Positions 17,043 to 26,916 of a stretch of DNA of 60,578 nucleotides are shown here, piece after piece (position 1 is the first letter of the stretch; each line of letters begins with the position of its first letter). The notes beneath the pieces are model-generated. The model was given only the letters and a program-made list of their open reading frames with translations, did no database searches and was not told the DNA's origin. Location of the stretch: the NCBI GenBank assembly GCA_017938285.1, contig JAGBBW010000048.1:1-60578 (forward strand). The letters run 5' to 3'. The DNA is from Lachnospiraceae bacterium. Lineage in GTDB: Bacteria > Bacillota > Clostridia > Lachnospirales > Lachnospiraceae. A program made the translations under genes and the position numbers.

Positions 17043-18527
17043 ATGAAATTAGAAGAACTGGAAAAATATAATGAGATCGTAGTACAGGTGCATGATAATC
17101 CGGATGCAGACGCAGTTGGCTCCGGTTATGCCATATACCGGTATTTCCAGAAAAAGAAAAAAAGTGTGCGGCTGGTATATGGAGGACGACTGGCAATCAG
17201 TAAAAGCAATATGCGGCTGCTGGTTTCAGAATTACAGATTCCGATTGAATTTGTGGAAGAACTGGACAATCCGGAACTTTTAATTACTGTAGACTGCCAG
17301 TATGGGCAGGGAAATGTACAAAGATTTGAAGCGCAGAATGTAGCGGTAATCGATCACCACAGCACAGGAAAGTCTTCGGATGATATGGCAGAAATCCGGA
17401 CATATCTGGTGAGTTGTGCCACGGTCTGCTATAATCTGCTGACAGAAGCCGGATATAATGTCAACGAAGACCGGAAAGTGGCGACAGCGTTGTATTATGG
17501 TTTATATATGGACAGTAACCAGCTTTCAGAAATCAGCCATCCCTATGACAGGGACATGATGGACTTTCTACAGTATGACAGAAATCTGATTAGCCGGTTA
17601 AAGCATGCCAATCTGAATATTCAGGATTTTGAAACAGCCGGAATCGCCATTCTGCGTCATAACTATGTAGACAAGCATCGGACAGCCATTATTAATTCCA
17701 GAGCCTGTGATCCGAATATTCTTGGTCTGATTGGAGATTTAACCCTGCAGGTAGATTGTATGGATATCTGCATTGTGTACAGTGATTATCCGAATGGTTA
17801 CAAACTGTCCGTAAGAAGCTGTCTGTTAGAGGTGGCAGCCAATGAACTGGCAGGTTTTTTAACTGCAGAAATCGGAGACGCCGGTGGCCGTTCCGAAAAA
17901 GCCGGTGGATTTATTAATGCGGAAGAATTTCAGAAGCAGTACCAGGGACAGAGTATTGAAGCATATTTTTTCCGGCGTCTGGATGAATATTTCGAAGGTT
18001 ATGAGGTAGTCCACTATGAAGAGGGAATCCGGAATAAGAAGGATTTCCGGCTGTATACAAAACAGGCAGGAATTTATGGCTATGTAGATTTGTCGGAACT
18101 GTTTGCCCCGGGAACTTCCTGTAAAATAAGAACCCTGGAAGGGGATGTGCTTATGACAAGCAGTGAGGATTTGTATATTATGATAGGTTACCGTGGGGAA
18201 GTGTATCCGATCGAGCGGAAGATATTTGAGAGAAAATATGAGCGGACAGAAGGAAGCTTTGAACGGAAATTCGAATACCCACCGTCTATTATTAATATAG
18301 ACGAAAAAAAGTCGTATGAGCTGATGACGCTGGCGAAGCAGTGTAAGGCTGTACCAGGGGCGAAAATTTATGCCCGTCCGCTGGAAAAGCCGACCAAAGT
18401 ATTTGCCCGTTGGAATTATGAGTCCTATATGAGCGGAAATAAAGGTGACATGCTGTGTTACAGTGAAGGAGACGAACAGGATATTTATATTATCAAGAAG
18501 GAAATTTTTGAAAATACGTATGCATAA
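17043..18527 (+). CDS. DHH family phosphoesterase with extra C-terminal region
   Basis: 494 residues. Residues 1-320 form a DHH/DHHA1 phosphoesterase: HDNPDADAVGSG (metal site), TVDCQYGQG, VIDHHSTG (DHH motif) and the DHHA1-like GDAGGRSEKAGGF. Relatives cleave c-di-AMP, pApA or short oligonucleotides with Mn2+. After residue 330 come about 160 extra residues that most DHH proteins lack. The end (FARWNYESYMSGNKGDMLCY, then a YIIKKEIFENTY tail) resembles the PGDYG domain, a small domain of unknown role seen in gut Firmicutes. There is no membrane segment. Substrate is not predictable; a nucleotide second messenger is one option. A strong hairpin terminator follows. Confidence 0.85.
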   Translation: MKLEELEKYNEIVVQVHDNPDADAVGSGYAIYRYFQKKKKSVRLVYGGRLAISKSNMRLLVSELQIPIEFVEELDNPELLITVDCQYGQGNVQRFEAQNVAVIDHHSTGKSSDDMAEIRTYLVSCATVCYNLLTEAGYNVNEDRKVATALYYGLYMDSNQLSEISHPYDRDMMDFLQYDRNLISRLKHANLNIQDFETAGIAILRHNYVDKHRTAIINSRACDPNILGLIGDLTLQVDCMDICIVYSDYPNGYKLSVRSCLLEVAANELAGFLTAEIGDAGGRSEKAGGFINAEEFQKQYQGQSIEAYFFRRLDEYFEGYEVVHYEEGIRNKKDFRLYTKQAGIYGYVDLSELFAPGTSCKIRTLEGDVLMTSSEDLYIMIGYRGEVYPIERKIFERKYERTEGSFERKFEYPPSIINIDEKKSYELMTLAKQCKAVPGAKIYARPLEKPTKVFARWNYESYMSGNKGDMLCYSEGDEQDIYIIKKEIFENTYA

Positions 18528-18570
18528 CCTGGAAAGAAACACTCTGGCTCACGACAGAAGAGGAGTGAAA

Positions 18571-18607
18571 AAGGGAGTCATCAACAGTTTTGTTTGATGA
18601 CTCCCTT
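18571..18607 (+). terminator. Rho-independent type terminator after the DHH gene
   Basis: AAGGGAGTCATCAA pairs with TTGATGACTCCCTT, a 14-base perfect stem with a 9-base loop, 43 bases past the stop codon. Confidence 0.75.
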
Positions 18608-18621
18608 TAAACTATGCTTTC

Positions 18622-18978
18622 CATTGGACGATACCTCTTTTTTTCAGATTTTAGTTTTCGACCGGTTTGCGTATTCTATTATGTACTGAATTTTTCTTTG
18701 CCGTTGAACTTTAGGTTAGAAAGTATCCATATGTTAATGTTCTGGCTGGATATCTGTCTTTTTTATTTTTTTTTACTTTTTGTTTCAAGGCTTCAAGAAC
18801 ATGATAGAACTTTTTTGAGTGAAATTATCGTTTCTGGTGGTCCGTACCTCTCTTTCTTTAGATTTGGATTTTTTATCAGCAGCTATAAAAATTAATCCAT
18901 TGGAGTTTACCTCCTGTTTTTTGTTGTATTGCTTTCATGGAAAGTGGATTGTTTTAAGTGTGCATTGGACTGTACCTG
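18622..18978. repeat. Four degenerate 16-base repeats in a 700-base gene-free tract
   Basis: The tract 18528-19247 has no convincing gene. Four related 16-mers occur at 18622, 18835, 18898 and 18963 with consensus CATTGGACNNTACCTC, each followed by a T-rich run such as CTTTCTTTA. Read on the minus strand they look like A-rich, AGGTA, three bases, TCCAATG, i.e. a ribosome-binding-site-like stretch before an ATG. The frames opened by these ATGs stop after 2 to 5 codons. The last 150 bases are plain AT-rich DNA, plausibly the promoter zone of the next operon. Confidence 0.4.
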
Positions 18979-19247
18979 CCTTTCTTTAAGGATTTTGATT
19001 TGATGTAGGTTTCTTTGTTTTTGTTGTCTTTATTATATCTGACAAAATAGAAAATGTCAATAGGTATTTTGAAAATATTTTAAAATTATTTTCAGATATC
19101 TGATACGAATAAAAAACAGAATATAAAAGTCAGAAAATTCTGACAGGAACAGTTCGTGAAATTGTCATATCCAGAAAGGAAAATGTATGCTATACTGTTC
19201 ATAATGAAAATAAAAGTACTGTTGTGAAGAAGATGTGGGAGAAGGGT

Positions 19248-20435
19248 ATGGAAGAAAAGGAAAAGCAATATAAAAGAAAACTGCAGTATGTCCGGCGGAA
19301 ACTCCAGCTGGAGGCTTTGATTCGGGCAGGTTCCACTGGTCTGGCGGTAGGTCTGACTGCGGCAGTGATGGTGTTATGTTATGGAAGATTCTTCCAGGGG
19401 GAACTGATGGCAAGAGATGCTCTGGCTCTGGCGGGGGGACTGTTTCTGGCGGCCACGGTGCTGATATATGTTATACTGCTGCGGCCTGGGAAAAAGGAAG
19501 TGCTGGCAGAAGTGGACGCTCTGGGATTACAGGAACGGATGATTACCATGGAGGAACTTTCCGGAAGGGAAGATCTGATGGCCAGAAAGCAGAGGCAGGA
19601 TGCCAGGGCGTCTCTGGCAGCGGCAGAGCTTAAGGGCAGAGGCATCCGGCTGTACCTGATTCCATTTTTATGGTGTTTTGTAATGGCTGTGGGAATCGGG
19701 CTGCTGGTGCTGGTTCCTTTCCCGGAGGAAGAAACAGGAGCTGTGTCTGACCGGACGGCAGAGAATGAAATGGTGGATGAACTGGTGGCAATGCTGAGGA
19801 CATTGATTGATATATCGGAGGTAAATAAGGAACAGAAAGAAAATCTTCATGAAGTAATCGATGCCCTGGCGCTCAGCTTTGTTCCGGAGGATACGACCCT
19901 TTCCCGGACTGCAAAGATTGCTGCTGCTTCCAAACGGCTGGATGTTTTGGAAGCAGAGTCGGAAAGTAGTCTGGAGATTCTTAGAAAAGAAGAAGGGACG
20001 GAAGAAAAGAAGGAGCAGCTGGCATTGGCAGAAACCGAACAGAAACTGCTGGCGGAAACAATTGATGCCATGCAGGATATCATGGGGACTTCCCTGGAAG
20101 AAATTAATAAACTGGGCGGAACCTTCTGGGCGCCGGAAGGTCCAAAGTCCAGCAGTTCCAACGGAGAACCGGCGGAAGGAGAGGAACTGCCGGAGGGAAT
20201 GGAACTGCCGGAGGACGGAGAGCCGGTGGGCGAAGAAGCCCAGGGGGATATGGGCGACATGGAGAACAGAATGGGCAGCGGTACGGAGCAGATTTATGAC
20301 CCGGAACAGGGTGAGGTCAGTTACGGTACGGTGTATGATGTCTATTATGCGGAAATGATGAAAGCGTTGACGGAGACGGAGTTTCCGGAGGAATTACGGA
20401 AAATAATTGAAAATTATGCAAATACATTAGAATAG
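19248..20435 (+). CDS. Membrane protein of the MoxR-VWA operon, unknown family
   Basis: 395 residues from the ATG at 19248 (GGGAGAAGG upstream; starts at 19224 and 19233 are also open). Three membrane helices are visible (about 30-50, 58-80 and 138-160 from this start). Next comes a long helical region rich in Glu, Ala and Leu, then an acidic Gly/Pro/Glu-rich stretch near 305-345 with repeated LPEGMELPEDGE-like units. The arrangement recalls DUF4175-like proteins in MoxR-DUF58 clusters, but I do not recognise a domain with certainty. It is the first gene of the operon and is 9 bases from the MoxR gene. It may be a membrane partner of the AAA+ machine. Confidence 0.65.
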   Translation: MEEKEKQYKRKLQYVRRKLQLEALIRAGSTGLAVGLTAAVMVLCYGRFFQGELMARDALALAGGLFLAATVLIYVILLRPGKKEVLAEVDALGLQERMITMEELSGREDLMARKQRQDARASLAAAELKGRGIRLYLIPFLWCFVMAVGIGLLVLVPFPEEETGAVSDRTAENEMVDELVAMLRTLIDISEVNKEQKENLHEVIDALALSFVPEDTTLSRTAKIAAASKRLDVLEAESESSLEILRKEEGTEEKKEQLALAETEQKLLAETIDAMQDIMGTSLEEINKLGGTFWAPEGPKSSSSNGEPAEGEELPEGMELPEDGEPVGEEAQGDMGDMENRMGSGTEQIYDPEQGEVSYGTVYDVYYAEMMKALTETEFPEELRKIIENYANTLE

Positions 20436-20444
20436 GAGAAGCGT

Positions 20445-21464
20445 ATGGTTACGGAAGAAATGTTAAAAACGTTTAAAGAAAAGTGTGAGGGAATTTACCG
20501 GGAACTTTCCAGGGATATGATTGGCCAGCAGGATGTGGTGGAAGGCTGTGTCATTGCCATGATTGCCGGGGGTAATGTGTTATTGGAAGGTGTGCCGGGA
20601 GTTGGAAAGACCCGTCTGGTACGATCGCTGGGAAGAGTCTTTGACCTGCCGTTTTCCAGGATTCAGTTTACTCCGGACTTAATGCCGGCGGATGTGACGG
20701 GTACAAATATCATAGAAAAGGATAAAGAGGGCAGGTCAAAGTTCCGGTTCCAGCAGGGACCAGTGTTTACGAATATTCTTCTGGCAGATGAAATCAATCG
20801 TGCCACTCCAAAGACCCAGTCCGCACTTCTGGAGGCTATGCAGGAGCATACGGTAACGGTGATGGGAGAATCTTACAAATTGGAAGAGCCGTTTTTTGTA
20901 CTGGCAACCCAGAACCCGATTGAACAGGATGGTACCTATCCGCTGCCGGAGGCACAGATGGACCGTTTTATGTTCAAGCTTGTGATTACGTATCCGGATA
21001 TGGAGGAGCTTCTGAAAATTGTCAGCATGACACAGGAAACCATGGAAGAACAGGCAGAGGCTGTCTGCAGTGGCAGTGAACTTCTGCTGATGCGGCAGAC
21101 GGCAAAGGAAATTCCTGTGGCAGAAGATGTCATGAAGTATGCGATGAAGCTGGTGCTGGCGACCCAGCCGGCAGGGGAGTATACTTCAGAGAGTGCAAAA
21201 AAATATCTCCGTTATGGTGCTTCTCCAAGAGCAGCCCAGGCGCTGGTGACAACAGCAAAAGTAAAGGCACTGATGGCAGGACGTTATAATGTTTCCTATG
21301 AGGATATTAATACGCTGGCTTACCCGGTGCTTCGTCACCGGATAAAACTGAATTTTGAAGCGGTGACAGGAAAAGTGACGGCAGACCAGGTAATTGAGAG
21401 CATGATCCGGGAGCTGAATCCAAAGACGACAGGGATACTGCCGGTATTAAAGCGCAAAAAGTAG
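20445..21464 (+). CDS. MoxR family AAA+ ATPase
   Basis: 339 residues. Walker A GVPGVGKT (near residue 50), Walker B LLADEINRATPKTQSALLEAM, sensor 1 ATQNPIEQDGTYPLPEAQMDRF and the C-terminal lid (GASPRAAQAL) are all present and typical of the MoxR subgroup. MoxR proteins are chaperone-like ATPases that work with VWA-domain partners to assemble or activate complexes in stress or envelope pathways. The neighbours are the usual set: DUF58 and two VWA membrane proteins follow with gaps of 9 bases or overlaps. AGGAGAAG precedes the start. Confidence 0.93.
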   Translation: MVTEEMLKTFKEKCEGIYRELSRDMIGQQDVVEGCVIAMIAGGNVLLEGVPGVGKTRLVRSLGRVFDLPFSRIQFTPDLMPADVTGTNIIEKDKEGRSKFRFQQGPVFTNILLADEINRATPKTQSALLEAMQEHTVTVMGESYKLEEPFFVLATQNPIEQDGTYPLPEAQMDRFMFKLVITYPDMEELLKIVSMTQETMEEQAEAVCSGSELLLMRQTAKEIPVAEDVMKYAMKLVLATQPAGEYTSESAKKYLRYGASPRAAQALVTTAKVKALMAGRYNVSYEDINTLAYPVLRHRIKLNFEAVTGKVTADQVIESMIRELNPKTTGILPVLKRKK

Positions 21465-21473
21465 GGGAACTGC

Positions 21474-22370
21474 ATGGGAAGAAAAGTAATTGATGATGAA
21501 TTTATCAGCCGGATGGAGACACTGGCTCTGGAAATAAAGACACAGATGAGCGGTTATTTTGGCGGTAACCATAAGGCGCAGACCTATGGCAGTACAGTGG
21601 AGTTTGCGGATTTCCGGGAGTACACACCGGGGGATGATATCCGCCGGGTAGACTGGAATCTCTTTGGACGGTTTGACCGGTATTTCATCCGGCGGTTTGT
21701 GGATGAACGTCAGATGCATAACCAGATACTGCTGGACTGTTCCGCTTCCATGGAAGGGAATGGGGAAAAAGGACAGTATGCCCTTCAGACAGCAGCGGCA
21801 CTGGGATACCTTTCGGTGCAGGGAATGGACCGGACTTCCATGCGGCTGATACAGGGAGATTCGCTTGTTCCGGTTGGAACAACGATATCCGGCAAAGAAT
21901 CCTTTTACCATGTGGTGAAGGAACTGGAAAAAGTACGGTTTGAAGGAGAGGCGGACCTTTTGACGGCCGTTCAGAACAGTCAGGAAACAGGATACGATGA
22001 CGGTCTTACCATGTTGATTTCCGATTTTTTTACGGAATCAGACTGGAAGCAGACAGTAGATTATCTTCTGTATAAAAAACGGGAAGTAATGCTGGTACAG
22101 GTGCTGACACCGGAAGAACAGAATCCTGCTTATTCCGGCCGGATACATCTGCTGGATGCAGAAGCTGTGACAATGGAAGATGAAAGAAATATGAAGCTGC
22201 GGATTACAAAGCATGCCTATAAAGCATATAGGCAGGCACTGGCTGATTATCTGGCAGACATGAGGCAGTTCTGCCGTTCCAGAAATGTGGCATATGTTAC
22301 AGTAACTACCGCAAATCCAATCGAACAGGAACTTTTGAACAGGTTATACGAAACGGAGGCGGTACGATGA
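21474..22370 (+). CDS. DUF58 domain protein
   Basis: 298 residues. The DUF58 core is visible as YFGGNHKAQTYGSTVEFADF, then REYTPGDDIRRVDWNLFGR, the standard signature near residues 25-65. A VWA-like segment follows (NQILLDCSASMEG), with a DxSxS metal site. DUF58 proteins accompany MoxR ATPases and are thought to be their VWA-type partners. There is no membrane segment, unlike longer DUF58 proteins with two N-terminal helices. The stop overlaps the start of the next gene (ATGA). Confidence 0.93.
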   Translation: MGRKVIDDEFISRMETLALEIKTQMSGYFGGNHKAQTYGSTVEFADFREYTPGDDIRRVDWNLFGRFDRYFIRRFVDERQMHNQILLDCSASMEGNGEKGQYALQTAAALGYLSVQGMDRTSMRLIQGDSLVPVGTTISGKESFYHVVKELEKVRFEGEADLLTAVQNSQETGYDDGLTMLISDFFTESDWKQTVDYLLYKKREVMLVQVLTPEEQNPAYSGRIHLLDAEAVTMEDERNMKLRITKHAYKAYRQALADYLADMRQFCRSRNVAYVTVTTANPIEQELLNRLYETEAVR

Positions 22371-24241
22371 GCTTTTTAAATCCAGCAGGGTTGTGGGGGC
22401 TGCTTGGTATTCCCCTTCTGATTCTGATTTATATTATCAGACCCAGATTCCAGGAAAAGCTGGTAACCAGCACATTTATCTGGAAACTGAGTCTGAAGTA
22501 TAGAAAAAAAGCACTTCCGTTACAGTGGCTGGGCAGTTCCCTTTTGTTTCTGGTACAGCTTCTGGTGATTACGGCCATCAGTCTGGTTCTTGCCAGACCG
22601 GTACTGGTGACAGAGGACGGTGCGGCAGAGAAAATCGTGATTCTGGACGCTTCTGCCAGCATGAGAGTACAGGGAGAGAATGGAACCTGTTTTGAACAGG
22701 CGAAAGCAGCAGTGGAGCGGCTGGCAGACGAGATGAAAAGTTATGGAAGAATGACGGTAATTTATGCCGGAACGGAAACACGCCTGCTGATTCTGCGTTC
22801 CGGATCGGAGAAAGATATCAGGACAGCGCTGGCAGGGGCAGAGGTTTCCTATGGAGAAGCAGATATTCCTGCTGCCTTTGCACTGGCCGAAGAAGTGCTG
22901 GCTGAAAATCCGGGGGCACAGATTCTGTTGTATACGGATAAAGAGTATGAAAATCCAGGTGTCGTCCAGGTGGTATCCTTTTCCGGGGAAGCCTGGAATG
23001 CAGCCATACTGTCCATGGAGGATGGACGTTCCGGCAGCCGGGAAGTAACGTTCTCTGCAAAGCTTGCATCGTATGGCAGGGATATCCAGGCAACACTGGT
23101 ATTGTATGTGGATGGTGTTCTGACAGACGCACAGCTGGTAGATCTGCCTGCGGATACCCCGGTGACGGTGGAATTTGAATGTCCTGGTATCCGCCGGTAT
23201 GAGACGGCCAGACTGTATCTGGAGGCAGAGGATGCCATTGTGGAGGATAACGAATTTTATCTGACAGGCGGCACGGAACCGGTGTATGAAGTGCTGGTAG
23301 TCAGTAAGGAATCCGCCTTTCTGGAAGCGGTGCTTCAGACCTTTGACCAGCTTCATCTGACCGTAGTTTCTTCTTTGGATGAGCTGGATCTGGAACCGGA
23401 ATATCTGGAAAATGGTTCTGTAATCGAAACGATTCCGGGTTCCGGCTATGATTTGTATGTATACGATGAATTTATGCCGGAGGAACTGCCGGAAGATGGT
23501 GCAGTCTGGATGTTTTACCCGGAGGATGTGCCGGAAGGTGCCCGGTTCAAGCTGGGAGGTTATGTGGATGCCGGTGAGTATCTGGAAATGGCACCGGATT
23601 CCGGGACGGGAGTGTATCAGACACTGACAGAACAGGTGTCGGTGGAAGATGTGTTTATTAAGGAGTATGTAGAAATTAATTCTGCTCTTGGATATGAAGG
23701 GATATATCTGTGTGATGGTGTTCCGGTCATCTATGCGGGAGAAGCGGATAATGTGCGGACGGTACTGTTTGCTTTTGACCTGCAGGATTCCAATATGGCA
23801 CTGCGTATTGCTTTTCCGGAACTGATTTATAACATGGTGGAATATTCCCTGTTTCCGGTATTAAAGGAACATCGGTATGAGACAGGGGATACGGTGGAAC
23901 TGCAGAAAGGAAATGGCGTGGCAATGGTGTCCGTGAGTGGCAGGGAAGAAGGAGACGCCATGCAGAATTTCGTCCGCCTGCCTGCGGAATTTCCTGCAAA
24001 AGCACCGGGCCTGTATACGGTAACCGAGACCATGGTGGATGGTTCTGAAACAGAAAGCCGTTTTTTTGTACAGCTTTCCCCGGCAGAAAGTGATATGACT
24101 TCTCCGGGAGGAATGCTGCCGGAGCTTTCCGCAACAGCGGAGGAAGTTTCGTACGAAAAGGAGATAACCTGGTGGATTGCGGTTGTACTTCTTGTATTAG
24201 TTGTGTTGGAATGGGGGTTACAGTATCATGGGCAGTATTAG
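22367..24241 (+). CDS. BatA-type membrane protein with VWA domain
   Basis: 624 residues. The N-terminus (MSFLNPAGLWGLLGIPLLIL) is the aerotolerance-regulator N-terminal motif, with two membrane helices (about 7-22 and 57-78). A VWA domain follows with the metal site ILDASASM (DxSxS). A large extracytoplasmic part and a C-terminal membrane helix (about 605-620) close the protein. It resembles BatA/BatB-type proteins that work with MoxR. It overlaps the DUF58 gene by 4 bases and the next gene by 14 bases, so the operon is tightly coupled. Confidence 0.88.
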   Translation: MSFLNPAGLWGLLGIPLLILIYIIRPRFQEKLVTSTFIWKLSLKYRKKALPLQWLGSSLLFLVQLLVITAISLVLARPVLVTEDGAAEKIVILDASASMRVQGENGTCFEQAKAAVERLADEMKSYGRMTVIYAGTETRLLILRSGSEKDIRTALAGAEVSYGEADIPAAFALAEEVLAENPGAQILLYTDKEYENPGVVQVVSFSGEAWNAAILSMEDGRSGSREVTFSAKLASYGRDIQATLVLYVDGVLTDAQLVDLPADTPVTVEFECPGIRRYETARLYLEAEDAIVEDNEFYLTGGTEPVYEVLVVSKESAFLEAVLQTFDQLHLTVVSSLDELDLEPEYLENGSVIETIPGSGYDLYVYDEFMPEELPEDGAVWMFYPEDVPEGARFKLGGYVDAGEYLEMAPDSGTGVYQTLTEQVSVEDVFIKEYVEINSALGYEGIYLCDGVPVIYAGEADNVRTVLFAFDLQDSNMALRIAFPELIYNMVEYSLFPVLKEHRYETGDTVELQKGNGVAMVSVSGREEGDAMQNFVRLPAEFPAKAPGLYTVTETMVDGSETESRFFVQLSPAESDMTSPGGMLPELSATAEEVSYEKEITWWIAVVLLVLVVLEWGLQYHGQY

Positions 24242-26816
24242 AATTTATATAGAAAATCCCTGGCTGTGGCTGCTTCTGCTGCCTCTGCTTGTTCTGACAC
24301 TGTGGCCTGTTTTCCGGCTTCCAAAGGCGGGACGGTTTACAAAAAAGCGGAAACTATCCCTTGGTCTGCATATAACGATTCTGGTTCTGCTGGTGGCGCT
24401 GCTGTCCGGAGTGACCATCTATCAAAAAAAGGAGGAAGTCCATACCATTGTTCTTGTGGATATGTCAGCCAGCACAGAGAACTCCCGCATGGCAGCAGAA
24501 ACCTGTCTTGGTGAAATTGTGGCAGCGGCCGGGGAAAGAAACCGTGTTGGTGTGGTAACCTTTGCGGAAAATGCGCTGTATGTTTCAGATTTAAACGAAA
24601 CACCGGAAGAAATACTGTACGGTTACCGGAATGCCACAGAGGTTCCAGAGAGCAGGGCTACGAATCTGGAAGAGGCACTGTATTATGCAGAGTCCCTTCT
24701 GGCAAACAATGTGAACCGGAGGATTGTACTGCTGACGGATGGGATGGAAACCGATGGAGAAGCAATGGCTGCGGCAAAAATTCTGGCAGAGCAGGGAGTA
24801 CGGGTGGATGCGGTATGTCTGCCGTCTGTTGTTATCGGGTATGAAATGCAGGTGAACAGTTTAAAGCATCCGGCGGATTATGTAAAGGGGCAGACCACAA
24901 CTCTTTCCGCAGTGGTACAGAGCAATTATGAGGGAGCTGCGGAGATTCAGTTTATGGACAATGGGGAAATCATTTCCCGCAGGATTGTTACGGTAAAAGA
25001 AGGAATGAATGAATTTACGGCAGAGTACGCTGCGGATTCCATTGGTGTCCATGAGCTTTCCGCAAAAATCATACCGGTTCAGGATGAAATTCCAGAAAAT
25101 AATGCAGTGTATTCCTGGTTTGCGGTGGATGGAGCCGGAAAGATTCTTCTGATTGACGGAACCGGAGTGGAGTCTTCCAAGCTTTGCGGACTGCTTTCTG
25201 AGGAATACGAGATTACGGTGATTGAGCCTTTTGAAGCGGCAGGGTATGAAGGCCAGCTGGTTGCATTCCAGGAAGTGATTCTGATGAATGTGTCCAACCG
25301 GGATTTGCCGGAGGGCTTTGACAAAGCACTGGAAACGTATGTGGAAAGGTATGGTGGTGGTCTGCTGACAACAGGTGGTGGTAATACCTACGCTTACGGT
25401 GATATGACAGGGTCTGGGTTTGAAAAACTTCTTCCTGTGACAATGGAGCAGACGGAGAAGCAGACGACTGCCATGATGATTGTGGTAGATACTTCCAGCA
25501 GTATGCAGGGAACCAACCATCAGATGGCGATTTCCGGTACAATGCAGTGTATCGAAGCACTGGCAGAAACGGATTACGTCGGGGTACTGACCTTTGACCG
25601 TACGGTTCATGTGATTTATGACCTTTCTTCCATGGCATATGAGGAAGAAATTTTAAATGCCGTGGAGGGGATTACCCTGGGCAGGGGTACTTACATGACA
25701 GACGCCATGCAGGAAGCATTTGACCAGTTGAAAAATTTTGAAGCCGATAAAAAACATGTGATTATTCTGTCCGACGGTGAACCGCAGGACTCCGGTTATC
25801 TGAAAGTAGTCCGGCAGATGAAAGCCAATGGAATTACGGTTTCAGCCATTGCTGTCGGGCGTGGTGCAGACCGGCGGATTATGCAGATGATTGCATTTAA
25901 TGGCGATGGAAATTATTATAATGTATCTACAGTGGCGGATCTGCCTAATGTCATGGTAGAGGAAGCGGAAGCAGCCATTGCGGATTATAAAATCAGCGGA
26001 ACATTTCCGGTTGATATTGCCAGTTATTCCACGGTTTTGTCCGGGATAGAGACAGAAGAACTGCCATCGGTTTCCGGCTATATGAAAACTTTTGCGAAAA
26101 GTGGAGCAACTCTGCATCTGACGGTAAATGGCGGTGAACCGCTGTACGTACAGTGGAACTATGGAGATGGAAAAGCAGGTAGTTTTACCAGTGATTTACG
26201 GGGAACGGACTCGGAGGAATTGTTTCTGGAAGAAAGTGGTCAGCAGCTGATAAAAAATATGGTTGGTGATGTACTTCGTAAAGAGGGCAGTGCCACTGCT
26301 CTTAAGGTGCTGGTTGAAAAAGCAAACCAGACGGCGTGGGTGGAGGTGGCGGCTGAAACGGAAGGAAAGGATTCTTTGACGGTAACTGTACTGCTTCCGG
26401 ATGGCAGCAGTGAAACCGTAGATATGGTGCTGACAACAGAGGGTACTTACCGTGGAGCGTTTCAGACTGTCCAGCCGGGGGCATATACCATTACGGTAAC
26501 CCATTTGGATGGAGAGAAAAATCTGCTGGATTTTACGCAACAGCATATGGCGGTTTCCTATTCATCGGAATATGATGCATTTCCGGAAGAGAACGGGGAA
26601 GAACAGCTGTGCCAGATATGTGAAACCACGGGTGGAGTGATGGCTTATACCGTTTCTGAAGTACTGGAAGCAGAAGGAAGTTTTCTGGAACAGGAGTGGA
26701 ATCCGTCAGTAGTTCTGCTGGTGCTGGTATTTGTATTGTTTCTGGCAGAACTTATGGTCCGGAACAAAATATTTCCTGAAAAAAAATCTTGCATGGAAGG
26801 AAATGGAGTAGTATAA
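24228..26816 (+). CDS. Membrane protein with two VWA domains and a GATase1-like region
   Basis: 862 residues from the ATG at 24228, which overlaps the previous gene by 14 bases. Two N-terminal membrane helices (about 11-28 and 44-62) precede a first VWA domain with VLVDMSAS. Then comes a glutamine-amidotransferase-like Rossmann region (GKILLIDGTG, EVILMNVSN, ERYGGGLLTTGGGN) and a second VWA domain with IVVDTSSSM. A beta-rich region and one C-terminal membrane helix (about 828-845) complete it. This is the common architecture of the last gene in MoxR-DUF58-VWA operons. The amidotransferase-like part lacks an obvious catalytic Cys nucleophile, so it is probably structural. Confidence 0.88.
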   Translation: MGSIRIYIENPWLWLLLLPLLVLTLWPVFRLPKAGRFTKKRKLSLGLHITILVLLVALLSGVTIYQKKEEVHTIVLVDMSASTENSRMAAETCLGEIVAAAGERNRVGVVTFAENALYVSDLNETPEEILYGYRNATEVPESRATNLEEALYYAESLLANNVNRRIVLLTDGMETDGEAMAAAKILAEQGVRVDAVCLPSVVIGYEMQVNSLKHPADYVKGQTTTLSAVVQSNYEGAAEIQFMDNGEIISRRIVTVKEGMNEFTAEYAADSIGVHELSAKIIPVQDEIPENNAVYSWFAVDGAGKILLIDGTGVESSKLCGLLSEEYEITVIEPFEAAGYEGQLVAFQEVILMNVSNRDLPEGFDKALETYVERYGGGLLTTGGGNTYAYGDMTGSGFEKLLPVTMEQTEKQTTAMMIVVDTSSSMQGTNHQMAISGTMQCIEALAETDYVGVLTFDRTVHVIYDLSSMAYEEEILNAVEGITLGRGTYMTDAMQEAFDQLKNFEADKKHVIILSDGEPQDSGYLKVVRQMKANGITVSAIAVGRGADRRIMQMIAFNGDGNYYNVSTVADLPNVMVEEAEAAIADYKISGTFPVDIASYSTVLSGIETEELPSVSGYMKTFAKSGATLHLTVNGGEPLYVQWNYGDGKAGSFTSDLRGTDSEELFLEESGQQLIKNMVGDVLRKEGSATALKVLVEKANQTAWVEVAAETEGKDSLTVTVLLPDGSSETVDMVLTTEGTYRGAFQTVQPGAYTITVTHLDGEKNLLDFTQQHMAVSYSSEYDAFPEENGEEQLCQICETTGGVMAYTVSEVLEAEGSFLEQEWNPSVVLLVLVFVLFLAELMVRNKIFPEKKSCMEGNGVV

Positions 26817-26916
26817 TAAAACCGTGTTTTTTATTAACACTTTAAAAGATTAGCGTGAGAAACTTATGTTATACTGGTAACAGCAACACCAGCTTCTCAC
26901 AGAATGGAGAAAAAAT

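Noticed and set aside
18614-18895. 93-codon open frame in the gene-free tract
   Set aside because: Phe/Leu-rich translation of T-rich DNA, no ribosome binding site, no family resemblance; it also overlaps two of the degenerate repeats.
22520-23356. 278-codon minus-strand open frame
   Set aside because: It lies entirely opposite the BatA-type gene, has a His/Cys/Gln-rich composition typical of antisense frames and no start signal.
24861-25610. 249-codon minus-strand open frame
   Set aside because: Antisense shadow of the double-VWA gene; no ribosome binding site or recognisable domain.
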